Below are positions 10,580 to 22,175 of a stretch of 64,000 nt of DNA, one piece after another (position 1 is the stretch's first letter; each line of letters starts with the position of its first letter). Source of the DNA: Corallium rubrum. Lineage: Eukaryota; Cnidaria; Anthozoa; Scleralcyonacea; Coralliidae. A model generated the notes under the pieces. That model was not told the DNA's origin, ran no database searches, and was given only the letters and a program-made list of their open reading frames with translations. The translations under genes were made by a program, and so were the position numbers. The DNA is taken from assembly GCA_964035015.1 (NCBI GenBank), contig OZ036004.1:9015968-9079967 (forward strand), given 5' to 3'.

Positions 10580-13017
10580 TTAAGGGGAGGGTCAACCCAA
10601 AAATCGATTGAAAAATGAAAATTTTTTTTTTTTGCTAAAACAGAGGTTTAGACCTTTGTTTAGCTATTGCAGGCTGTTTTCGGTGTATTTGGTATGTTTT
10701 TGAAATTTTAGACGGTTTTTTCGTTAATTTTAAATGAACCGCGTGGGAAAAGTACTGGGGACGAGGTTGTTGTTTTGTTACTAGAGCATAACGGTTCTCG
10801 CGGCAGGACGTATTTTCTACGTTTCTGTTGTGTGAAAACCTGAAAAGGGCTTAACTATGTTACCAGTTGGGTAAAGACATCATAAAGTCTGGTGATCCCG
10901 ATCCTTTTCACACGAAGAACTGTGTGATAGAAGTACTTTGCGATTCGTGTCCTCGTATTTTTCCAGTTCGCTGGAGACACTGTCGTGACAGTATGGGAGG
11001 CTGGTTTTAAGTCCGTCTCGAAGCAAGTAAAAATGTTAAAATTTAACTTCGTATATGTGAAATAGATGTATTGAAGTATGGCTCTAGTATTTCGAAATGT
11101 TTGAATTGCGACTTGCTATATTACTTTGGTATAAAATTTCTTTTGTGGCGAAGGACTATGTTGGGTGCTGTCCTATTTTCAAAATATATCCCATAATACA
11201 CTACGGTCGTCGTGGCAATTGAACAGTAGGTTGCGCCCCCCTAGCCTGTGTACAGCCGCTCTCCCGTGAGAAGAAAATTTTGGGGAGAGAGCGTCTGTGA
11301 GTTCGAGGCGATAATCGTGTTCCAGGTCACGTGGATTTTAAGTAAATTATAATAATTATTGAATAACTTCATAATACTTTCAAAGTTTCTTTATTATATG
11401 TCGTGAAGAAACTAACAAATTAAAAACTGTATTTGATCAAAAAGACGTGTGTGCGAGAACGAGAGTCTTTGAACAGCGTATTTACTATAAACCAAAGGTC
11501 AGACTTCACGACCACGGTCAAGTACAATTTCATGTGTGGCTTCAAAAACATAGCGTTTTGTCCACACTGTCCGATTGACTGACTGTATCATATTCATAAA
11601 TGTCGTTGTATGTTTTAATTCCAGTATCACAATTGTCAATTCAGATGTGCCATGATTAATAATAACAACCAACCCCTATAAATGTCGAAAATTAGGTATT
11701 TTTAAATCGTAGTCTTACCGACGATAGATTGTCCGTTGAATCTGTAGTATTTGAAGTTGCTTGGTTTCAGTATCAGCGGCTGCCATAAGTTACGTGTAAT
11801 CAGAAGATAATTTGAACAATCGAACGAGATACGGCAGTTGTTTACTTCGCTCGTATGTTCGTTGAATCTTCGTTCAACCAAATTATAATTTATGCTATCA
11901 GCAGCCAATTAAAACTTGTGTAATACAATAAGACTGTGTAAGGGCCAATCAGATATGGTTCCACGAATCCGTGGAATATCCACGTGACATGGAACACGAT
12001 TATCGCCTCGAACTCACAGACGCTCTCTCCCCAAAATTTTCTTCTCACGGGAGAGCGGCTGTACACAGGCTAGCGCCCCCCTGGCAATCTAAAAAAATGC
12101 TTGGATTGGTATGATCTGGAACAGGCTACCAAAAGGAGTTTTTGTAGGAGCGTCCGTCTTGAAATTTGGTGTGTATGATGCTGTTGCTCATTTCAATATT
12201 GGTGCCAAGTATACAGGACGAAAAAGGAGCTTTAAGATAGATTTAAGGAGACGTCAATTTGCTTAAATATTTGTTGAGCAGATTGCAGATGCTTGCCTCC
12301 AGTTTTTTTAGAAGTCTTAAAGCCTGTATTTATGACTTTGAGTGACAGTAAACTGTTTAGAAGGTGTGTACTTGGAACAACACAACAAACACAAGCATCT
12401 CTAAGTATCTCTAGTAAGACTTTGGTCTTGAATTTAGGTATCTAGGCGTTAAATTTAGGCACTGTAAATAATGCTAAACTTTAAAGCCGTTTTCTCAAAA
12501 CCGCACATTTTACCCTTTGAGAAAGGATATCTCTGGAACGATTTAACCAATTGACATGAAATTTTCAGAATTTATGTATCTCACCATTTTCTTGGGGATG
12601 AACAGAGGATTTTGTAATATATATTTTCTAACATGAATTATTGCATAGACATGCCAAGCAAATTTGTATGCTATTTTTAAAACCTCGTAATCCGCTTAGT
12701 TTTCAAAATTTCCAAAAATCCTCTGTTCATCTCCAAGAAATTGGTAAGGTACATACATCCTGAAAATTTCATGTCAATTGGTTAAATCATTCCAGAGATA
12801 TCTTTTCTCAAGCTCAGTCTATCGCGAAACAGCATGTTGCCACTTTAACTGCCAGGTTGCCAATAGCAACGCAGTTTGGTGTCCAAAAATATTTTTTTTA
12901 GAATCTTGAGTTCATTAGCTATCTGCTGATATATAGTTTGTCAGAGGTTTATTGTAAAGTGTCCAGTGTGCAGCCTTAGTTCTGTGATCCTTAGTTTTGG
13001 GTTGACCCTCCCCTTAA
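10580..13017. mobile_element. TTAA-flanked element with TTAAGGGGAGGGTCAACCC ends
   Basis: The ends are inverted copies of TTAAGGGGAGGGTCAACCC. The 2.4-kb interior carries a 9-bp-duplication element (11242-12072) and a foldback about 12524-12815 with GATATCTCTGGAACGATTTA-like arms. No reading frame resembling a transposase is left. Confidence 0.75.
11242..12072. mobile_element. Mutator-like non-autonomous element, 9-bp duplication
   Basis: About 100-bp inverted ends start TAGCCTGTGTACAGCCGCTC. The flanks are GCGCCCCCC at 11233-11241 and 12073-12081, a perfect 9-bp duplication. Long inverted ends with a 9-bp duplication are the hallmark of Mutator-like elements. A related end lies at about 16630-16714. 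Confidence 0.8.
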
Positions 13018-13334
13018 ATACTTTATTTCTATTTTTCTATAAGTATGATTGATCTAATCGGTGACAACAGTCGCCGCCGCTTATATCCAATATTTTGGAA
13101 ACCCCAAACTAACCTTATGAAAAATATAATCTTGTAAATGTCATGCCAAAGTCGGCATAAAATGTTCGAAAATATTGTTTTAAATCGGATGATATTTCTA
13201 TATTACATTTAGATTTTAATTGATATTTAACGCGTTTTACAAGTCCGCGTTTTACAAGTCCAGTCCAGTCCGCGTTTTACAACATGCCATTTCGGCGAGC
13301 TGCTGCGTGTCGTGTCGAAGAATGTTCGTCAAAA

Positions 13335-13740
13335 TCACTCTATATATAGAATGTTCGTCAAAATAACTCAAATCACAGTCTTGGAAACTGAAGAGTCAAA
13401 TCTTCCTTTACAATACTACTAACTTCACTGAAATAAACTCTGGATTTAAATCCTTCTATACTCAGTTGCTTTAATTCTTCCTTTACATGCAATGCTATTG
13501 GCTTGATCGAAATCAGTGCACTGGGCCTGTCACAGTCGTCAGTAATGTCGTCCAGTTGTCACGAGCTTTTCGCGGAAACATGTTCGTCAAAATAAGTCTA
13601 TATATACAAACTCCGGATTTCGATCTTTCTTTTTAAGTCTTCCTTTACAATCATAATAAAACTTGAGATGAAGACACTGAGGTCGTCGAGGTTAACTGTG
13701 ACAAACTGTTCGCAAAGATATTAATTCTTCAACTTTCAAA
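13335..13740 (-). pseudogene. Degenerate copies of the 3' end of G2
   Basis: Downstream of the G2 stop, the minus strand near 13660-13735 reads EQFVTVNLDDLSVFISS, which parallels the end of the G2 protein (SREINISLHDLSSFISHQ). Two more blocks with TGTTCGTCAAAATAA and CTCTGGATTTAAATCC lie at about 13335-13470 and 13560-13625. They look like decayed tandem copies of the terminal coding segment plus the 3' flank of a family member, left by unequal duplication. No full frame remains. Confidence 0.5.
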
Positions 13741-13816
13741 ATACTGTATATCTAAAAAAATCTCCAGATTCCAATGCAGCTATATACTTCGTCGCTTGCA
13801 GTCCCCTTTCCCTTTC

Positions 13817-15877
13817 CTACTGATGTGAAATGAAGGAACTGAGATCATGGAGGCTAATGTTAATCTCCCTGCTTAGTTCGTAGTCCCGTACGGCCGTTAC
13901 AAGTCGTTCGGGAGGATGTTTCCCAAAGAAATCTAGAAATTCTGGATTTTCCACGAAAATCTTGACGAGTTTGTCCAGTTTTCGTCTCAGGATTTCCGTA
14001 GTCTCCGGAAGTTCGGGAAAAGGTGAGCCGTGATCACGAAGCTTGCGGGAGAAATCAAGGAGTAACTGAAGAACCATGTCGTGAGTCTCCGACGGCTTGC
14101 TCCCGAGGACTTCAATAGCGTGGAGAAGATGCTGTAAGGAGAGACAAAAGGCTACAACGGATTCCTTCCCGCTTCGACACTTCAGGATTTCTTCGAATAT
14201 ATTAGTTTCTCCCAGGTATATGGGTAAACCCTAGAAATGAAATGAATGGAATTAAACTAAACTGAAATTAACAAAATAAAATGATGAATGCAGGGCATGA
14301 CTATATACACGCGTGGAAAACGCACAACTTGTTCACGGCTGTCAACAGGCGTGAACAATGTTGTGCTGCTCGCCGTGAACAAGTTGTCAACAAGTTGTTC
14401 ACTTATGGTTCGAACAGCTTGTTCACGGATAAATCAACAGTCATGAACAAGTTGTTCCAACAGCACATTTTTATAGCCAACAACGTTGTTCGCACACGAT
14501 ACAACATGTTGTAACAGCATGACGAAATAACAACGATGAACAACAATGTTACAACAATGGTGAACATGGTTGATGTATCAACACGTTCTTCGGTTGTTAC
14601 AACATGCGTGAACAACGGTTGTTGTTTCATCAAGCTGTAACAATTTGTTGAAAGGCAACAATGCTGTAACAAGTTGCGAGATTTTTACGCGTGTACATGC
14701 AAGAGCCTGTTTATATGGAAGCGAGTTACCCTGCCAACCGAGTTATATTGGGCGCCTATCGAATTTCCGATTCGTAGAACAAATACTGTTGTTCCCAGTG
14801 TACAAAAACAGGGCCAATTCCAGAAACGGTTATTTAGTTAGGCAGTGTTTAAGGATTAGAGAGTTAGCTAAATAAGATTTAACAATCGTTGACCTATGCA
14901 TGAAAGCACTAGAGACGTGGAGCATATACTACTAAAATATCTGATTATGATTAGTCAGCATTTTCGCAAAGCAACCTACAGGTGTTTTAACTCGTCTAAT
15001 CATCCTTACTTGCAGCCAGTAGCTGAATTGCGAAGGATGCAGATCAATGAGGCAGCCGCCACACGACACAGTTCAGACAACGGATAACAGCTAAGATGTA
15101 GGTATTGATTTTACGGAAGGCGAAAAACCATCAAAGCACAGCAGAGATCAACTACAAGTCTACTCACATGAGTTCCAAGCTCGACAACGGGGTCATTTCC
15201 AAACGGTCACCCATCCAAGTACTAACCCCGTCTAACCGGGCTTAGCTTTTTGGTGAGAGGCAGCGCGCTATATATATAAACATTCATTCCTTGGTACAAT
15301 GAATCGGCATACCGCGTACATACTTGCTTATATAGTAGTGCCACTTTCGTTGATTATAATCAACTCCAACTCAAACATAGCAAGATGAAAAGGTGGGAGT
15401 AAATTACCGAGAATAGTCCCAACAACGAAACACTGATGCTTCGAGCAGAGCCCGGCCTTCATTTTACTCTGATGAATTAAGGTTCATCTCGAAACATCAG
15501 TATTTCGCTCTCAAACGGTTACTCTCGGCATGCAGTTTAACACCTTTCACTTTACTTGACATGCAACTCAAATATGTACACTACAGTATACAAATGAATG
15601 TGTTAACATTGTGAATAGAATACAGTATATAAATGAATTACGTTTACTCCGGCAAACTGGGTGACTCGGCCAACCGGTAACTCGGCTCCCTATACACACA
15701 AACAGGCCTTATAAAAACGTGTGGCTTGCTTACCTTTTCGGGAATATCATGTTCTTTAAGAATCTTGTTCGCTTTCCCTTGCTGTTCCACTGCGAATTCC
15801 TTCACTTGCTCGCACACAACTCGCATACGGTCCAGGAGGGCTCTGCTTATCGGGTAATCTTCTGAATTTCCAAGCAT
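13817..15877 (-). CDS. G2: helical cytokine-like paralog, two exons, 185 aa
   Basis: Exon 1 is 15877-15734 (48 codons, ATG preceded by AAA) and exon 2 is 14230-13817 (137 codons plus stop). The donor is AAAAG/GTAAGC, the acceptor TTTCTAG/GGTTTA, both phase 0. A TATA box lies about 60 bases upstream of this ATG. Helix A is RALLDRMRVVCEQVKEFAVE, the intron falls just after it, and exon 2 opens with GLPIYLGE, the turn that also follows helix A in G1 (GLPLDLGE). Helix B contains VVAFCLSLQHLLHAIEV, helix C ends HGSPFPELPE, and the last helix is LVTAVRDYELSREINISLHD. It lacks a signal peptide. It is the only family member here with an intron. Assignment to the family is by motif order and neighbourhood; biochemical function is unknown. 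Confidence 0.68.
14298..14697. mobile_element. Foldback in the G2 intron made of iterated GTTGTTCAC words
   Basis: The ends pair TACACGCGTGGAAAACGC with GAGATTTTTACGCGTGTA. The interior is a mosaic of short words such as AACAAGTTGTT, GTGAACAA and CAACAATG. A related element with TACACATGTAAAAATGCAC ends lies at 62105-62450. Open frames across it are by-products of the word repetition. Confidence 0.65.
15040..15265 (-). mobile_element. 5S rRNA-derived SINE, copy 2
   Basis: Contains the minus-strand block TTAGTACTTGGATGGGTGAC preceded by AAGCCCGGTTAGACGG. The tail, with CACGACACAGTTCAGACAAC near 15060, is shared with the copy at 44835. It lies inside the G2 intron. Confidence 0.75.
15469..15495 (+). 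ncRNA. Hammerhead-like core (intact CTGATGA and CGAAAC)
   Basis: CTGATGA is followed after 14 bases by CGAAAC. GATGAA and TTCATC overlap the core as a competing hairpin, so a working ribozyme is doubtful. It sits inside a dispersed repeat in the G2 intron. Confidence 0.25.
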
Positions 15878-15934
15878 TTTGGGATAACTCTCATTTGCAA
15901 TTCTAATCACTGAATATGAGACTCGGAAGTTCTT

Positions 15935-15968
15935 CTTATTTTATATGATTCGGAAGTTGGGGATTACC
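15935..15968 (-). promoter_or_regulatory. TATA box and kappaB-like site of G2
   Basis: TATAAAATAAG (minus strand, 15945-15935) lies about 60 bases above the G2 ATG. GGGGATTACC at 15959-15968 is one base off the NF-kappaB consensus GGGRNNYYCC. The spacing of the kappaB-like site to the TATA box resembles that in G4 and G5. Confidence 0.5.
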
Positions 15969-16418
15969 TTATGCATGATCTATTTTAAGCTATGACGTAT
16001 TGTCTAGCTCAAAGGAACGGCCAACTTCGAACTGAAAATTGACTCTGTGTACTTTTGAAAATACCAGAATCGAAACGATAATAAGCACCAGGATCCAGCG
16101 TTCAGATTAGATGCTTATAGAAAAGATATATAAACAAGTGTTTGGAAAAGGAAGATTAGGGCTTTTTCAAAACGGGCGCCAACTTCAAATTTCAAACGGT
16201 TGAAGGAAGCAAGGAAGCTTATTACGAAAGGGAAATTCCCTAATATGAAAATAAAAAACAGGCTCGTCAATAGGCTGAAAGCCAGCCGCCGAACTCATAT
16301 CGGCGGCTGGCTTTCAGTCTAGCTCGTCAAAGCAATTTTCGATTGGTCAGGCAGCCAATTAGGGTAGTATAGGAAATATGATATCTGACCGCTAAGGGGG
16401 TTGGGAATGGCTTAAAAT

Positions 16419-16860
16419 TAGAGGTGAGCCGATGTTAAAAAAAAGCCGATTGCCGATACCGATTGTTAAGAGCCGATATTTCCCCACCATCGGCCGATTA
16501 ATCGGCAAAACCAATGTTTGGTAACCTGATGCTCAGTGCTCCCGTTTTGTCGTTTTATTCATCTCAAGTTTCGCAATGAGAGGAAGTCAAGCCAATTCTC
16601 GTATTTTGAGCGCAAACCGACTTTGTAACGTGATCGAGAACGCGATTATTGGCGCCGTACCACAGACGCTCGCTCCCCGATTTTGACGGGAGGGTTGCGG
16701 CTGTACACAGGCTATGATAAATGAGGACGAGAGAGCAGAAATACGAGGACGGGAGTCACGACACAGTCGATCCGATGGTGAAAGACAATCGGCCGATTGT
16801 GAGAAAAACTAGCCGTTAATCGGCTCTGCCGATGTTTTGCCGATGATCGGCTCACCTCTA
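16419..16860. mobile_element. hAT-type MITE with 8-bp duplication CTTAAAAT
   Basis: The ends are TAGAGGTGAGCCGAT and its inverted copy. CTTAAAAT flanks both ends (16411-16418 and 16861-16868). The interior repeats GCCGAT words and has captured one end of a Mutator-like element (about 16630-16714, TGTACACAGGCTA). Confidence 0.85.
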
Positions 16861-16999
16861 CTTAAAATGTTAGATTTCAGACCTACTGAAATATGATCAC
16901 TCTTTTAGAACAAATCTTTTGGTATATTTTTGTGTATTATACAGTATATATATACTGGCTCATAGTCTTCTTTGATGTAATAGTTTTCTATACAGGTTA

Positions 17000-17356
17000 T
17001 AAGCCTTGTTTACATGAAGTGGATTGACAGTCCAATTGGATCGAAAAACGCGAGTGAAGTCAATCCGGGCATATGTTTACATGGAGAATCCGACCTGCTT
17101 GGAACATTGTTTTCGGTTTTGGAACACTATTGTCTGTGTTTCCCTCAATGTCTGCCATTTAGCACGACACGCACCAACTTCACTCGTGCGTATCAAGTCA
17201 TTTCCAAGTCAAACCGTGTTTAGATGAATCAGATTGGAGACATTCAAGTCGATCCTTGCTTGAATCTCAAGTCAATCCACTCCACTGCGTGGATTGACTT
17301 CAGCCATTCGTTTCGACCAGATCGAAAACTTTCAATCGTCTTCATGTAAACACAAC
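17000..17356. mobile_element. Foldback with GTTTACATGAAGTGGATTGA arms
   Basis: The left arm (GCCTTGTTTACATGAAGTGG) is partly inverted near 17280-17356 (CTTCATGTAAACACAA). It belongs to the group of elements here that carry a GTTTACA motif next to both ends. Not coding. Confidence 0.5.
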
Positions 17357-17689
17357 ACGGAGAAAGAACATGCGAGATTTGACTTGATATATAAACCACG
17401 CAATAACAATAGAACCATTCTCAGTTTATAAGAGTTTATAAGCGATATATTAAAATCGCTAATATTTCAACTTCGGGTTAAAAAGTTTTCCTCTAACGCC
17501 CAACAAGTTTCCCATGTGTCCCTCTTCTCCAGGCCCCCTCTAAGCCCCTGCGGAGGAGAGAGTCCAGTTATACAGGTTTTGTATTGCAAGACGTCATCTT
17601 GAATTCAGACGTGATGTGAAATGCCGCTGCGCTGGCTTTAAGTATAAACACTGTCACAGGTTCTTGTTTTCTTCGTCCGTTGCCCGTCT

Positions 17690-17890
17690 TTATACGATCA
17701 GGCGCATTATACGTCCAGACGAACTATATGATTTAGTGCGTCGATAAAGACGCATTAAAGCGTATAGCTCGTCTGGACGCATAATGCATCTGATGCCCGT
17801 CTTTATGAAAGACGAAATTTGAGACGCATTAACAGACGCACTAAAAAACGTTGCCCAAGTACGTCCAGACGCATAATACGTCTGTAGTAT
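17690..17890. mobile_element. Foldback with ACGTCCAGACG arms
   Basis: CGCATTATACGTCCAGACGA recurs inverted several times, with GTCTTTAT and GACGCATTAA words between. No target duplication was identified. Confidence 0.5.
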
Positions 17891-18468
17891 AAAAACGGCC
17901 AATGAGACAAAATCACCGCACAATGAAACGCAAATACAACGTCGTAATACAGACGTACATTTATTTTCTACCTATAAATTATGCAATTTTACAATTATTC
18001 TATAATTTATTTCTTTAATCTTTTTTACAATTATTCTATAATTTATTTCCTTTAAATTCTATAATTTATTTCTTAAATTTGCAATCTTTTTCTATTTTAC
18101 ATCAAAATAATTTATGTAACTTCACATCGCGTTCCAAAATTTGTCACTGGTTAACTATTTTAGTAGATATATTACTACACGATGAAATTTCTTATGCCAC
18201 GTGCCTCGTAACATGCACTGACGTCATTGTGCAACGATTGTCGGAACTTGTCACGATTGCACTATGCATGTTAAACGCTGAAGAGGTTCGTGCAGCTTGT
18301 CTCGCAAAGACACATCAACAGCGCCGGTTGAGAGACATGTTCCATAAAAAACTGCACGGTGCATAACATATACGATATTCGTAAAGATGACTGCAATTTT
18401 ATGTGTATTTAAATTAGCCTTTCAAACCTCATTCTTGTGTTTATAATTGAAAAGAAGTTGTACACAGG

Positions 18469-18864
18469 AGCGTGAAACGAAAATTAAGTTTGTCTTATTT
18501 GAAAGAACACTTAAAATGATAGAGTAACATCTTTTGCAGTTTTTCGTTTCCTTGCTTCGTTGTTGAGGTATTTCAGTTTGTTTGAAATGTAAATTAAACA
18601 ACTTGACGTCACATGTGCATAATGAGTTATCAGAGAAGGTCATATATCTTTGCTATTATCAAACATAATCACTTGAAATTCTACATGTTTGGCGTTGTGA
18701 GAGACACACACGCACATACTTCCTCCGAATTAAGTTTAGTTTGATAATAGCAAAGATATATAACCTTCTCTGATAAAAAAACTGCAAAAGGTGTTACGCT
18801 ATCATTTTAAGTGTTCTTTCAAATATTAAAGACAAACTTCGTTTTCGTTTCATGTGCACTTTAA
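18469..18864. mobile_element. Foldback related to the TTAAAGTG...GAAACGAAAATTAAG family
   Basis: The left arm GTGAAACGAAAATTAAGTTT and the right arm CGTTTCATGTGCACTTTAAA match the ends of the elements at 34755 and 37542, but the interior differs. It lies just downstream of G3. Confidence 0.6.
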
Positions 18865-18918
18865 ACAGGAACTCATTTTGAGTCATTCAACTATACATAG
18901 AATCCCATTTAATAAAGT

Positions 18919-19617
18919 TCACATTTCCAGAACTTCAGCATGTAGTACAGATTCAGAAGAACGTCTTTCGCTGTAGCCCACTCGCCGTGCTTTGAGAGTG
19001 CCGATCACATCACATAGCCTATCGATTGCCTCCTCCAATTCTATAATCAGTTGATAGTTGATAACTAAACGTTCGTGTTGACTTATTAACGCTCGTGTTG
19101 ACAATTCAAAATTGGGGTTCCCCTTGACGTACTCTTGAACATAAGGCACCAATTTGTTTCTGAGGTCTTCGAACTCCTGTCGTAAGAATCTGTCGTCTGG
19201 AACAGACCAACCTTGGATCCTTAACGCGTTTCCTATAACAGACAGCACTTGTTGAATGTGTTGGGCTAACTTTTTCACCAGTTCAATTACTCCCGATTTC
19301 TTCGACGTCTTCTCAATGACCCCTAAGAGACGTTTCGCCAGAAGACAACCCGAGTAACTTTGTTCCAAGATTTTATGCATCGGACGCCTTTCATTAAAGT
19401 TTGAGAAAACCTTCATGCTTCCCAGATAGAAGCCACTGAAATCGTTTCCATTGAGTCCCACATCTCGTAGACTCTCCTGGATCTTTTGTTTAATCTTTCC
19501 CACCTCGTTCAATGGCCTCAAATTGAAAGAAATTTCTTCAAGACGGTACTTGTCTGGTCTCAACGAGCCAAATTCTCCGCTAGTAACACCAATAGTTGTT
19601 CTTGAAACACGTGCCAT
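18919..19617 (-). CDS. G3: helical cytokine-like paralog, single exon, 232 aa
   Basis: I start it at the ATG at 19617 (MARVSRTT) although the frame stays open upstream, because a TATA box lies at 19695-19704, between this ATG and the upstream ones. The protein is all-helical. It contains SYSGCLLAKRLLGVIEKT, which aligns with SYVGCFDAMLCLKAVAIT in G4 and G5, then LAQHIQQVLSVIGNALRIQ ending in GWSVPD (G4 and G5: HWSIPD), FEDLRNKLVPYVQEYVKGNP and a last helix ERLVINYQLIIELEEAIDRL. It has no signal peptide or membrane segment. Identity to G4 is low but the order of motifs is the same. A separate TATA promoter shows it is an independent gene. Cytokine-like function is inferred only. Confidence 0.7.
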   Translation of the reverse strand: MARVSRTTIGVTSGEFGSLRPDKYRLEEISFNLRPLNEVGKIKQKIQESLRDVGLNGNDFSGFYLGSMKVFSNFNERRPMHKILEQSYSGCLLAKRLLGVIEKTSKKSGVIELVKKLAQHIQQVLSVIGNALRIQGWSVPDDRFLRQEFEDLRNKLVPYVQEYVKGNPNFELSTRALISQHERLVINYQLIIELEEAIDRLCDVIGTLKARRVGYSERRSSESVLHAEVLEM

Positions 19618-19694
19618 GTCGTCGATGTCCTGATTTTCTGTGAATTCAAACTGACGCGCTTGTGCTTGTATGATGAGAAATGTGGCTTCGGTTG

Positions 19695-19704
19695 CTCTTA
19701 TATA
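19695..19704 (-). promoter_or_regulatory. TATA box of G3
   Basis: TATATAAGAG on the minus strand, about 80 bases upstream of the chosen ATG. A GGAAATTTCC palindrome, close to a kappaB site, lies about 165 bases further upstream inside the foldback at 19830-19972. Confidence 0.6.
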
Positions 19705-19829
19705 GAGAGCCTTCTTGATTAACATATAGCACATTTTAATACAGTGATGTCGTATTATATTATGCATTAATTCTATATGCAAATCAAGTGTTTCCGATAC
19801 ATCGTGTTCCAGAGATATTCAGGTTTGTG

Positions 19830-19972
19830 TAAAGGCCCATTTCCACTCAGGAGAATTTTCCTTGGACAGGAAATTTCCCTTTGTCTTGTGAGCTCTTGGC
19901 AAGAACTAATGAGTTTGAGACAAAAGAAAATGTCCTGTCCAAAGAAAATTTTCCGGGTGAAATGGGCCTTAA
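19830..19972. mobile_element. Short foldback with TAAAGGCCCATTTCCACTC ends
   Basis: A 143-bp near-palindrome with ends TAAAGGCCCATTTCCACTC and GGGTGAAATGGGCCTTA. It is one of the TAAAGGCC-ended group and lies in the upstream region of G3. Confidence 0.7.
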
Positions 19973-20102
19973 TATGCAAATGAGATGTCTTATGGATGTC
20001 ATCTACTCCACACAGATCAAACAAATTTCCCCATGCAAATGAGGAATATATCAAGCAATAACTATATGCATTGCGATGTATTTGGAAAAAGCTTATAAGA
20101 AC

Positions 20103-20395
20103 AATATTTTGGAGTTGTGAGAGGATGTACACGAGTGGGCAACTCCTGGTGTTATAAAATTGTCTCGCGTTAGACAGAGTAAAACAATAAAGGAGCTGTA
20201 TTTGGTCAGCTCAGGCAGGAATGGGTTGAAAACTATATTTTGGAGTTGTGAGAGGATGTACACGAGTGGGGAACTCCTGGTGCTAGACAGAGTAAAACAA
20301 TAAAGGAGCCGTATTTGGCCAGCTTAGGCAGGAATCGGAATTGAAAGCTATATTTCGGAATTGTGAGAGGATGTAGTAAATGAGCGGGGAATCTC
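20103..20395. repeat. Tandem repeat, about 2.5 copies of 110-130 bp
   Basis: The unit contains TTTTGGAGTTGTGAGAGGAT, GTACACGAGTGGG and GACAGAGTAAAACAATAAAG. The last copy is partial. No coding potential. The following DNA to 21120 holds nothing recognised. Confidence 0.75.
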
Positions 20396-21693
20396 TGGTG
20401 TTTTTTTCAATGACTTACGTAAAAGAGGGTGCCGCGTACGCCCAGTTATAATAGCTATTAGCGTTTCGGAAATGGAAGACGAAAACCCGTGAACTTGAAC
20501 ATGCACTTGTACTTCCTCCCTTCAATGACATTTTGTCAGGTCACATAATAGTCGTTGTGAACCATGTTTGGCCTTGTTTATACATAGAAGTAAAGGGACT
20601 CTTTCAAGAGGGTCAGCCCTTGCTTATAGTGTATGATCCAGATTGTTTGTTAGTATGGGAACAAAGGGAACTACATACATTTTTAAAATGTCTTTATGCG
20701 TAGTAAATGAATATGCCGGTGTGATAGCATTTGCCAAGATGTCTTCTATCATTTTACAGAAAAGTCGGTTTAGCACATTATTTTGCCTTATGCCGCCATG
20801 TTAGATAGATCTAAACTTCTATTTTGCGATGTATTTAGGGTCTAAAAAATAATTTGCAAACTATGGACAAAAATGGCTCCTTTTTTGTTGCATGATGTTG
20901 ACTGCTAAATTACGAAAACGAAAATGTTCCGTACGAGAGGCTGTATTGAAGAGTGCTTAAAGCAGTGAAGTTTATTCAGGATTTAGTTTGAGAAAATGAA
21001 AACGTTTGTTTGATCGCGATAATATATTCATGATCAACAGACGTTTGGCAAACTTTAATTAACCAAAAATTGATATACTGTACAGAGTCATAGAAGAAAA
21101 CACGGATTTATTATTCTTTAATTTATTATCGAGTCGGTTTTCTTTGTTCTTTCGAGGTCTTTATATCGCATAAAGCCCTTGAATACTAATTAGATAAGAA
21201 ATGAAGGAAAAAACTAGGAAAATCTTTGTCCAAGGTAGAAAAAAACAACAAACTTTGTTGGAAAACCTCCTCGATAATAAATTAAGTCAGATAAATCCCT
21301 CGAACGTCGGGATTTATGCGATATAAAGCCCTCGGACGCTTCGCGTCCTCGGGTCTTTATATAGCATAAATCCCTCCTTCTCGGGATTTATCTATTACTT
21401 AATTTATGATTGAGTCGGTTTTCTTTGTTCTTTCGAGGGCTTTATATCGCATAAAGACCTTGAATACTAATTAGATAAGAAATGAAGGAAAAAACTAGGA
21501 AAATCTTTGTCCAAGGTAGAAAAAACCCCCCAACTTTGTTGGAAAACCTCCTCAATCATAAATTAAGTCAGATAAATCCCTCGAACGTCGGGATTTATGC
21601 GATATAAAGCCCTCGGACGCTTCGCGTCCTCGGGTCTTTATATAGCATAAATCCCTCGTTCTCGGGATTTATCTATTACTTAAATGTTTCAAG

Positions 21694-22175
21694 ATGCAAG
21701 GTCCAAGTTATATTTCTGATCTTTTTACTCCTCGACTTACACCTTACAACCTACGTAGTTCCGGTCTCAATGTTTATCAACCTACTTATAATAATCTATA
21801 TATGCATAACTCGTTTATTTATATTATATCACATATCTGGAACCAACTACCAACTGCTGCTAAATCTTCTACTTCTATGTCTGAATTTCGTTCCCAAATT
21901 AAGGGAATGAGTTTTTCCGGCTGCCAATGCAACAGGTGCTTATAGACCGTACTGTGTAATTGAATTACGATTATTATTGTAATATCTTCATAATTATCTA
22001 TATTGCTGTTTATAACTATTATTGTTAAACCTAGTTTATAATTGTTATTGTTATACCTATTTATTACTTGTAATCTATTTATTTATATTTATTTTGATGG
22101 TCGAGTGTTTGTAACACGAGCCTCTGGCTTGGGAGAATGGGCAACCACTCCCCACGTCCATCGACAATAAATAAT
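21694..22175 (+). mobile_element. 3' fragment of a LINE (CR1/L2-like reverse transcriptase C-terminus)
   Basis: The frame 21694-21945 reads PSYISDLFTP, then YNLRSSGLNV, then a WNQLP motif and SEFRSQIK. That order is typical of the last part of the reverse-transcriptase open reading frame in CR1, L2 and Rex-type LINEs. A short 3' tail ending in AATAAATAATTAAATAATTA follows. Only the last 80 residues remain, so it is a 5'-truncated dead copy. Confidence 0.7.

Larger units (their letters stand above)
9816..13290. mobile_element. Outer 3.5-kb foldback holding four nested elements
   Basis: The arms contain GCATGTTGTAAAAAGCGGAC plus repeated GGACT on the left and their inverted copies at 13228-13290. 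The stem continues on the left only after a later insertion (9888-10377). The interior consists of further foldbacks (10580-13017, 11242-12072, 12524-12815), with no transposase frame seen. Confidence 0.75.

Noticed and set aside
19618-19782. Upstream start of G3 at 19782, giving 287 residues
   Set aside because: The extension runs across the TATA box at 19695-19704, and the shorter form matches the length of G4 and G5.
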